A stretch of 36,901 nt of DNA from an uncultured Erysipelotrichaceae bacterium (GTDB taxonomy: Bacteria > Bacillota_I > Bacilli_A > RF39 > UBA660): contig CADBDE010000013.1 in assembly GCA_902793375.1 (NCBI GenBank), positions 1-36,901 on the forward strand. Direction: 5' to 3'. A program made the position numbers and the translations under genes. The notes beneath the pieces are model-generated. The model did no database searches. It had not been told where the DNA came from and saw only the letters and a list, made by a program, of their open reading frames with translations. Positions 31,292 through 36,901 of the stretch are shown in pieces (positions within the stretch are counted from its first letter, which is position 1; each line of letters opens with the position of its first letter).

Positions 31292-31620
31292 TGCCACTTT
31301 ACCACGGGATTTTTATTAATAGTGATAATTTAATTCAAATAGCTGCTGATTTAAAAGCTAAAATAAAAGAAATAGAGGCTTGTTATAATTCAATTATAAC
31401 TACAACACAGGAACTAGATGGTTCTTCTGAAACATGGCAAGGAGAAGATCAAAAAATATATTATGAAGCTATAAAAAGATTAACTGATAAATATGAAGGA
31501 AATATTAGTAAATTGACAGAGATTTATGATTTTTTGTGTAAGATAATTGATGATTATGAAACAAGAGATGAAAATTACGGAAAAGATTTAGATAGAAATG
31601 CAGATAATCTAGATATGTAA
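31291..31620 (+). CDS. WXG100-like protein, 109 aa
   Basis: Trp49-Gln-Gly (SSETWQGEDQKIYYEAI) sits between two helices, with the WXG100 length. AAAGGAGG precedes the start, which overlaps the previous stop by one base, so the two are probably made in equal amounts as a pair. The C-terminus YETRDENYGKDLDRNADNL holds a Tyr-x3-Asp pattern (YETRD) like the type VII export signal. It is followed after ten bases by the C39-like peptidase gene. Confidence 0.85.
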   Translation: MPLYHGIFINSDNLIQIAADLKAKIKEIEACYNSIITTTQELDGSSETWQGEDQKIYYEAIKRLTDKYEGNISKLTEIYDFLCKIIDDYETRDENYGKDLDRNADNLDM

Positions 31621-31630
31621 AGGAGTTACT

Positions 31631-32965
31631 ATGAGTATAAAATATGATTCAGATGTCGGTGACAAAATAGTTTCAGGTGTTAAAGACGCTGGAACTACGA
31701 TAAAAAGTGAAATTGCTAGTAAAATAGCATCAGATTATAGTGCTCTAACTGGAGTAGGATTATTTGCTTCTCAAATATCTGCTATAACATCTGCTGCTAA
31801 TGAAATAGCAAGTTCTTTTGAGAGTTTTTCTTCTGTAATTGAAGAAAATAAAAGTGCTTGGAGACAAGTTGTTCAAGAAACTACTGAAGAAACTCAAGAA
31901 TTTTCTGAAGATGTTGAAAGTGGAACAGATTCTGGTGTAAGTTCAGCATCTCCTGGTGGTAGAAGAAGTATTGGAGGATCAAGTGGATCTTCTGGTGGAT
32001 CTTCTGGCGGTAACAATAGTAGTGGTGGTAATAATAGTGAAATTGAAAAAGTTAATAAAGGTAAAAAAATAAAAGTAGAAGAAGTAAAAGAGTTTTTAAC
32101 AAAAATAGATTCATCTTTAGTTCCAATTTTATTACAAAAAATAAATAAATTAGCAAATGGGCAAGATTTATTAGATCTTTTAACAGATACATCAAAGTCA
32201 GATATATTAACAACAATATTAAAAAATATTCTTGGAGATACAACCAATGAACAAATAAGCGTAGATACTGACACTAAATCAATACAAAAGATTATACTTG
32301 ACAAGGTTAATACTGAAGGTGTTGATATAACAACAGAAGAAGGTAAAAGTAAAGTTCAAAAAACTATATTAGAAAAACTTAAGGTACAAGTAGATGAGTC
32401 AGCATGGAATAAATTATTATATGGTGATAATACAGTTAAAGTTGAAGCATTAGATGGAACATGGATTGTTGCAAAAACAAAATATGATACACAATCTTAT
32501 GTTAGTTATATTAGTAAGAATGGAGTTAAACAAAACTCTAATGTAAGTGAATGGGGAGACTCTTGTCTTGCTTTTGCAGAAGCTCATACATATGATTTAT
32601 ATAATGGAACACAAACTTCTGGTGCATCTGCTGCAAGTTACTCACGTTCAACAAGTTTTAAAACATATTTAAATGATAGTAAAGAGGAAACTCTTGCTAC
32701 AATATATGATGAAGTAATGAATGGAAGACCTGTTGTATTACAAGTAAATGGAAATAAGCAAGGAACTAGTAGACATTTTGTTACAGTAGTTGGATTTAAA
32801 GAAGGAGTGACTAGTGCATCTTCACTTAAAGAAACTGATTTATTAATAATAGACAGTTGGGATGGACAACTAGAAAGAATGGATACATCTTCATCAAGAT
32901 TTATGACTAATGGTAAACAATGTGGAAAAACATATTCGGGGTATTACCTAAGAATATTTAAATAA
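31631..32965 (+). CDS. Type VII substrate with C39-like cysteine peptidase domain, 444 aa
   Basis: AAAGGAGTTACT precedes the ATG. Residues 1-95 are the helical head, residues 96-140 a Ser/Gly-rich linker, and residues 145-270 an all-helical middle part rich in Lys and Thr. Residues 280-444 look like a papain-fold, C39-like peptidase: Cys312 in EWGDSCLAFAEAH, His382 in TSRHFVTVVGF, and Asp408 in LLIIDSWDG, the usual Cys-His-Asp order and spacing. The protein ends with YSGYYLRIFK, the final strand of the fold. No signal peptide is present, so export would depend on the type VII route with the two small proteins upstream. The target could be peptides, peptidoglycan cross-links or another cell's protein; the sequence does not say. 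No immunity gene is evident. Confidence 0.78.
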   Translation: MSIKYDSDVGDKIVSGVKDAGTTIKSEIASKIASDYSALTGVGLFASQISAITSAANEIASSFESFSSVIEENKSAWRQVVQETTEETQEFSEDVESGTDSGVSSASPGGRRSIGGSSGSSGGSSGGNNSSGGNNSEIEKVNKGKKIKVEEVKEFLTKIDSSLVPILLQKINKLANGQDLLDLLTDTSKSDILTTILKNILGDTTNEQISVDTDTKSIQKIILDKVNTEGVDITTEEGKSKVQKTILEKLKVQVDESAWNKLLYGDNTVKVEALDGTWIVAKTKYDTQSYVSYISKNGVKQNSNVSEWGDSCLAFAEAHTYDLYNGTQTSGASAASYSRSTSFKTYLNDSKEETLATIYDEVMNGRPVVLQVNGNKQGTSRHFVTVVGFKEGVTSASSLKETDLLIIDSWDGQLERMDTSSSRFMTNGKQCGKTYSGYYLRIFK

Positions 32966-32987
32966 ACTATAGAAAGGAGAGCTAATT

Positions 32988-34124
32988 ATGAAAGCGCAAT
33001 ATAAAAAATATTTGGATGCTCTAAGAGGAAAAGATTTTTCAACACCTGCTGGTAAATATACTAGTGCATTAAGTACTGCAAATGCTAAACTATCAAGTGC
33101 AGAATCTTTAATTAACTCTTCAGAATGGATTGAAAAAGGATTAGAAATAATAAAAGGATCTGTTCTTCCATCACTTAAAAGCCAAGCATCACAATTAGAA
33201 AGTGGACTTAGTGCCTTATCACAAGTTGCTGGTAAAGTAAATGAATTAGTAAGTGCTTGTGAAGCATTAGAAAGCTTAGATGAAAAACTAAATTCATTAT
33301 TACCTAGATGGCAATATGTAAAAGATGGATCAAAAACTCAATCACAAGTTAATTCTCATAATCAAAGTATTGAAGATACGGAAGAACAAATTAAAAATCA
33401 AGAAGCAACTATAGATGGAATAGTCGCATCAATTAATGGAATCTCAGTTAGCTTTACAAGTAGTCAAGCTGCTTTCTCTGGCTATATAAGTAATATAAGA
33501 GAAGCTGTTAAAGATGCAAATAATAATACTGAAGAAGAAATAGATGATTCTAGTAGTACATTATTAACTAGTGATGGAAAGACAAAGTATTCAATTCCAT
33601 CTGATCCAGTAATAGCTGCTAAAAAGGCTAAGTTTATTGGTGATTACAATGATCCTAATAATTATACGCACTTTAAAGGAACTAAAGCACAAATGAAGAG
33701 TAGAAAAAATAAACTTCTATTGTTTGATAATACAACTGGTGAAATTATCGAATCTTTGGGTGAAATAAATATGAAAGTAGGAGAAAAAAGAGTTATTACT
33801 GTTAAATTACCAAGTGATACAGGTAAAATTAATAGAATTACAAGAACTTCTGCATTTACTAAAGGAAAAAGTATTATTAAGGTAAAAAGTGATATTGATC
33901 CAGACCCTAATAAAGTTGAATATGTATTAATTGCAGAAGCTCCAAAAGGTGGGGGACATTCTCCTTCTGATACATCACTTCTTCAAAACAATTGTTACGA
34001 TTGGGTTATAGAAGCAGTTGCACCAGGACGTACGTCAGCTACCCAAACAACATTGTGGGAATCAGAAGATTCTGGAACTTATAACTTAAAAGCAATGGAA
34101 GAAATCTTTGTTAATGTTACTTAA
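32988..34124 (+). CDS. LXG-like type VII substrate, 378 aa
   Basis: GAAAGGAGAG precedes the ATG. Residues 1-190 are helical with coiled-coil spacing (SQASQLESGLSALSQVAGKV, then DEKLNSLLPRWQYVKDGSKT), matching the size and place of the LXG-like proteins at 15727 and 26591. Residues 195-375 form a mixed alpha/beta domain of unknown family with KLLLFDNTTGEIIESLG, RVITVKLPSDTGK and NNCYDWVIEAVAPGR. The last holds one Cys and a Trp, but no companion catalytic His is obvious. It is the last gene of the third cassette; its stop is about 30 bases before the serine T-box promoter. Confidence 0.7.
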   Translation: MKAQYKKYLDALRGKDFSTPAGKYTSALSTANAKLSSAESLINSSEWIEKGLEIIKGSVLPSLKSQASQLESGLSALSQVAGKVNELVSACEALESLDEKLNSLLPRWQYVKDGSKTQSQVNSHNQSIEDTEEQIKNQEATIDGIVASINGISVSFTSSQAAFSGYISNIREAVKDANNNTEEEIDDSSSTLLTSDGKTKYSIPSDPVIAAKKAKFIGDYNDPNNYTHFKGTKAQMKSRKNKLLLFDNTTGEIIESLGEINMKVGEKRVITVKLPSDTGKINRITRTSAFTKGKSIIKVKSDIDPDPNKVEYVLIAEAPKGGGHSPSDTSLLQNNCYDWVIEAVAPGRTSATQTTLWESEDSGTYNLKAMEEIFVNVT

Positions 34125-34152
34125 TAGTGTAAAAATAATATATCTTTAATAT

Positions 34153-34181
34153 TTGACAAAAATTATAAAAAAAGATATTAT
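34153..34181 (+). promoter_or_regulatory. Promoter of the serine T-box transcript
   Basis: A perfect TTGACA (34153-34158), a 17-base spacer and TATTAT (34176-34181) make this the strongest promoter match in the window. The start would be near 34188. Confidence 0.85.
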
Positions 34182-34187
34182 ATCTTT

Positions 34188-34387
34188 TATAAAGCAATGA
34201 ATGAGATTAGTAGAATAATTAATTATTTATAGAGAGTTAACGGAAGGTGTAAGTTAACAATAATATTATTTGAATCTACTCATGAGTGAAATATAAAAAG
34301 TATTTCCGGTGAAAGCCGTTATCAAAATTAAGACCAAAGTAGGATGGTACCGTGTTTAATCACTCCTATATTATGGTCTTTTTTTAT
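34188..34387 (+). promoter_or_regulatory. T-box riboswitch, serine (specifier TCT)
   Basis: Landmarks in order: AGAGAGTTAACGGAAGGTGTAAG at the base of stem I (given here as AGAGAGTT and GGTGTAAG), the specifier region TTGAATCTACTCATGAG with TCT at 34275-34277, the T-box AGGATGGTACCGTG (34341-34354), and a terminator. In it AAGACCA (34330-34336) and TAGGA (34340-34344) pair with TCCTA (34364-34368) and TGGTCTT (34374-34380), ahead of T. TCT is a serine codon and serS lies downstream. The HD protein gene comes first, so both genes should be induced by serine starvation. Confidence 0.9.
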
Positions 34388-34399
34388 TTAGGAGGTAGT

Positions 34400-34924
34400 A
34401 TGTTAAAGAATTATTTTGATGAAGATAAGTATGAAGAGATAAAGGCAAATGATAATCAAATATATAAAGCACTTGAAATAGTAACTACTTTATTTGAGAA
34501 AAAATTAGATAAAGGAGGTATGCCTTACATATTACATTTAATATATGTATATAGACATGTCTCGACTGAAAGAGAAAAAGTAGTAGGTTTATTGCATGAC
34601 ACAATTGAAGATATGGATGTAACTAGAGACGATTTACTTGATGTTGGTTTTAAAGAGTATATTGTTGATGACGTAGTAAACCTAACAAGAGTTAAACCAA
34701 TTGAATATAATGATTATATTGATAATTTAATTAAAAATGGAAGTGTTGAAGCTCTTCATGTAAAACAAGCTGATCTTGAACACAATATGGATATAACAAG
34801 AATTAAAAATCCATCTATTAAAGAAGTTGAAAGAGTTAAATATAGATATATTCCAACACATGAAAAAATAATGAATAGACTAGAGGAGATAGAAAATGAT
34901 AGACATAAAGTTAATAAGAGATAA
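34400..34924 (+). CDS. HD-domain alarmone hydrolase-like protein, 174 aa
   Basis: GGAGG (34391-34395) precedes the ATG at 34400. The fold is that of the hydrolase half of RelA/SpoT and of small alarmone hydrolases (Mesh1-like): GGMPYILHLIYVYRHV at the first His, LLHDTIEDMDVTRDDLL with the His-Asp metal pair and the TIED signature, and KQADLEHNMD as the late Asp-containing motif. There is no synthetase domain. It would cleave (p)ppGpp or a related nucleotide; the precise substrate is inferred. It overlaps serS by 29 bases in another frame, so the two are translationally linked, and it shares the serine T-box. Confidence 0.85.
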   Translation: MLKNYFDEDKYEEIKANDNQIYKALEIVTTLFEKKLDKGGMPYILHLIYVYRHVSTEREKVVGLLHDTIEDMDVTRDDLLDVGFKEYIVDDVVNLTRVKPIEYNDYIDNLIKNGSVEALHVKQADLEHNMDITRIKNPSIKEVERVKYRYIPTHEKIMNRLEEIENDRHKVNKR

Positions 34925-36173
34925 TAAAGAATTAGTAAAAGAAAATATTAAAAAGAAATTTCAAGATGAAAAGATAAAAATAGTTGATGAAGTTTACAAA
35001 ATGGACAAAAAAGTTCGTGAAGTTCAAACAAAATGTGATGCTTTAAAGGCTGAAAAAAACAAGAAAAGTGGAGAAATCGGTAAGTTTATGAAAGAAAAAC
35101 AAATCGATTTAGCTAATAGAGTAAAAGAAGAAATTGCTAAGATGGGTGATCAGATAAAATCCCTTGAAGAAGAACAAATAAAGTTACAACAAGAAATTAA
35201 AGAAAGAATGATGGTTATTCCAAATATAATTGATCCTTCTGTTCCAATTGGAAAAGATGATACTGAAAATGTTGAAAAAGAAAGATTTGGAGATCCAGTT
35301 GTACCTAAATATGAAATACCATATCATGCTGATATTATTAATAAGTTAAATGGAATGGATAAGGAAGCAGCCGGAAGAACAAGTGGAGAAGGATTCTATT
35401 ATTTACTTGGAGATATTGCAAGACTTCACGAAGCAATGATTGCATACGCAAGAGACTATATGATAGAAAAAGGATTTACTTATGCAATTCCTCCATTTAT
35501 GATTCATAGTGATGTTGTAACTGGTGTTATGTCTTTCCCTGAAATGGAAGCAATGATGTATAAGATAGAAAATGAAGATCTATACTTAATTGGAACTAGT
35601 GAACATTCTATGATTGGTAAATTTAAAGATCAAATTATTAAGCCTGAAGAACTTCCAATTAGAATGACAAGTTATTCTCCATGCTTTAGAAAAGAAGGTG
35701 GATCACATGGACTTGAAGAGCGAGGATTGTACCGTGTTCACCAATTTGAAAAACAAGAGATGATTGTTATTTGTGAGCCTGAAGAATCAATGGATTTCTA
35801 TGAAAAAATGTGGCAGTACACTGTTGAAATTTTTAGAAACTTTGATATTCCAGTAAGACAACTTGAATGTTGTAGTGGAGACCTTGCTGACTTAAAAGTT
35901 AAGTCATGTGATATCGAAGCTTGGAGCCCAAGACAAAAAAAATATTTCGAAGTTGGATCTTGTTCAAATTTAGGAGATGCTCAAGCAAGACGTCTAGGTA
36001 TAAGAACTAAAAAAGATAAAGGAACATACTACTTACATACATTAAATAACACAGTAGTAGCTTCACCTCGTGGATTAATCGCTTTAATTGAAAACAATTA
36101 TCAAGAAGATGGATCAGTTAAGATTCCAAAAGTATTACAACCATATATGGGTGGAAAAAAAGTTATTAAATAA
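34896..36173 (+). CDS. serS: Seryl-tRNA synthetase, 425 aa
   Basis: It attaches serine to tRNA-Ser (and tRNA-Sec if present). GAGGAGATAG precedes the ATG inside the upstream gene. Residues 1-105 form the N-terminal antiparallel coiled coil that grips the long arm of tRNA-Ser (DKKVREVQTKCDALKAEKNK). The class II core shows GTSEHSM (in the usual TSE serine-recognition loop), motif 2 SPCFRKEGGSHGLEERGLYR and HQFEKQE, and motif 3 NNTVVASPRGLIALIENNYQ with the class II Arg. PKVLQPYMGG ends the chain. The length is typical (about 425). Confidence 0.97.
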   Translation: MIDIKLIRDNKELVKENIKKKFQDEKIKIVDEVYKMDKKVREVQTKCDALKAEKNKKSGEIGKFMKEKQIDLANRVKEEIAKMGDQIKSLEEEQIKLQQEIKERMMVIPNIIDPSVPIGKDDTENVEKERFGDPVVPKYEIPYHADIINKLNGMDKEAAGRTSGEGFYYLLGDIARLHEAMIAYARDYMIEKGFTYAIPPFMIHSDVVTGVMSFPEMEAMMYKIENEDLYLIGTSEHSMIGKFKDQIIKPEELPIRMTSYSPCFRKEGGSHGLEERGLYRVHQFEKQEMIVICEPEESMDFYEKMWQYTVEIFRNFDIPVRQLECCSGDLADLKVKSCDIEAWSPRQKKYFEVGSCSNLGDAQARRLGIRTKKDKGTYYLHTLNNTVVASPRGLIALIENNYQEDGSVKIPKVLQPYMGGKKVIK

Positions 36174-36174
36174 T

Positions 36175-36300
36175 TTGAATAAACAAGTAAACTTGTAGTA
36201 CAACATAAATAGGGATGTGTTTGAAGTAAAGGCTAAGCACTCCCTTTTTGGTAAAGCTTGATATTAACTTTAGAGTAATATCAGGCCCTTTTTATTTTAG
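36175..36300 (+). ncRNA. Decayed copy of the short-RNA locus at 691-808
   Basis: TTGAAT (36175-36180), TAGTACAACATAAAT and AGGGATG align with the promoter and 5' end at 691-734, but the -10 reads TACAAC instead of TATAAT. A terminator remains: CTTGATATTA (36257-36266) with TAATATCAGG (36276-36285), then CCCTTTTT. The outer match also survives: CAAATACATC at 36325-36334 is the complement of GATGTGTTTG (36213-36222) apart from one G-T pair. The minus-strand peptide gene has been lost; only about 25 bases separate terminator and outer repeat, where the first locus has about 150. Confidence 0.55.
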
Positions 36301-36450
36301 ATGAAAGATAAATACCTGATAAACAAATACATCAATTATATTATTATCTATAACTTAATTATTTCCTAAATAAATGTAAAGCAGATTAAAAATAATTTAT
36401 TTTTTTTATAAAATAATAATTATTATGTTACAATTAAAATAGGTGATAAT

Positions 36451-36901
36451 ATGAAAAAGAAAAACGGATTTACTTTAATAGAGTTATTAGCAGTAATAAT
36501 AATACTAGGAATATTAATGATAATTGCAATACCATCAGTAACAAGATATATAAGTGACTCAAGAAAAAATAGTTATGTAGATAGTGCAAAAGAAATTATT
36601 GGATCAGCAAGAAACTTAGTTAACTCAGGAGAGTTAGAAATGTATGGAGCATATGTAGTAGTAACATATGATGGAAAAGGATATGACTATTTTTGGACAA
36701 GTGTGGATGATGCAGGACAAGGAGTAAAGAATATAGTTAAGTATGATAAATTAGATACAGATGACATATCAAGCGATTTAACTATTGATGATATATCAAC
36801 ACTAAGAACACTAGATGGAAGAGGGAAAGTAATATTAATAACAGAAAGAAATAGTTGTAAGAAAGAAGGAGCAATAACAGAGAATCTAATACCAGTAAAC
36901 T
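36451..36901 (+). CDS. Prepilin-like protein, 5' part (runs off the window)
   Basis: AGGTGATAAT precedes the ATG. The first 150 codons read KKNG|FTLIELLAVIIILGI, a prepilin/pseudopilin signal with the cleavage Gly, Phe+1 and Glu+5, followed by a domain clearly paralogous to the protein at 1047: shared IIAIPSVTRYISDSRK, AYVVV-Y-GKGY and YFWTSVDD. Relative to that paralogue it lacks about 33 residues after the first helix. A Cys appears near residue 137. The 3' end, where a variable region would be expected, is outside the window. Bases 36336-36450 hold no recognised feature other than AT-rich DNA. Confidence 0.85.
   Translation, partial: MKKKNGFTLIELLAVIIILGILMIIAIPSVTRYISDSRKNSYVDSAKEIIGSARNLVNSGELEMYGAYVVVTYDGKGYDYFWTSVDDAGQGVKNIVKYDKLDTDDISSDLTIDDISTLRTLDGRGKVILITERNSCKKEGAITENLIPVN

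Noticed and set aside
36300-36335. An 11-codon minus-strand frame in the decayed locus, read as a shortened toxin
   Set aside because: It has no ribosome binding site and its sequence is unlike the peptide at 807-884.
1-36901. Mycoplasma-type genetic code (TGA as Trp), suggested by the extreme AT content
   Set aside because: Conserved tryptophans in IleRS, SerRS, EssC and the WXG100 proteins are TGG, and TGA ends the gene at 13534.

Overview
The window is very AT-rich DNA read with the standard bacterial code: TGA, TAA and TAG all end genes, and tryptophan is TGG. Two T-box leaders, a DnaB-type replication initiation protein, a Firmicutes-type type VII secretion ATPase (EssC) with its YukD/EsaB partner, and an oxygen-sensitive class III ribonucleotide reductase point to an anaerobic, low-GC Bacilli/Firmicutes lineage. 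An uncultured gut Erysipelotrichales- or RF39-like organism is my guess; no rRNA gene is present to confirm it.

Layout. 1-1000: the tail of an unidentified gene, an AAC-rich segment that looks like the template repeat of a diversity-generating retroelement (DGR), a small hypothetical gene, and a compact candidate type I toxin-antitoxin locus (25-residue hydrophobic peptide facing a short convergent RNA). 1047-2447: a prepilin-like protein whose C-terminus looks like a DGR variable region. 2544-3839: two genes of unknown function. 3826-7543: an isoleucine T-box, a short gene whose first 30 codons are a broken EF-Tu N-terminus, and a type 2 IleRS. 7615-8523: an unknown gene. 8650-17998: the type VII secretion core (essC, yukD/esaB), a first substrate cassette ending in a DUF4176 gene, and a separately promoted pair of WXG100 genes. 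18088-19933: MscS and a second prepilin-like protein. 20317-23378: nrdD, a separate 57-residue glycyl-radical domain, and nrdG. 23458-24171: a family 6 glycosyltransferase. 24328-28819: second type VII cassette. 28915-30911: an unknown gene and dnaB. 30977-34124: third type VII cassette, including a C39-like cysteine peptidase. 34153-36173: a serine T-box, an alarmone-hydrolase-like HD protein and SerRS. 36175-36901: a decayed copy of the toxin-antitoxin leader and the start of another prepilin-like gene.

How it fits together. The dominant theme is secretion of surface or effector proteins. Three cassettes repeat one plan: two small WXG100-like helical proteins, one protein with an ~80-residue helical head, low-complexity linker and C-terminal payload, and one larger LXG-like helical protein. 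EssC and YukD would serve them, but EsaA, EssA and EssB are not in the window. The second theme is surface variability: prepilin-like proteins with a DGR-like variable end, and a blood-group-type glycosyltransferase. The most unusual single observations are the split anaerobic ribonucleotide reductase, the EF-Tu fragment between the T-box and ileS, and the toxin-antitoxin-like element present next to two prepilin genes, once intact and once decayed.
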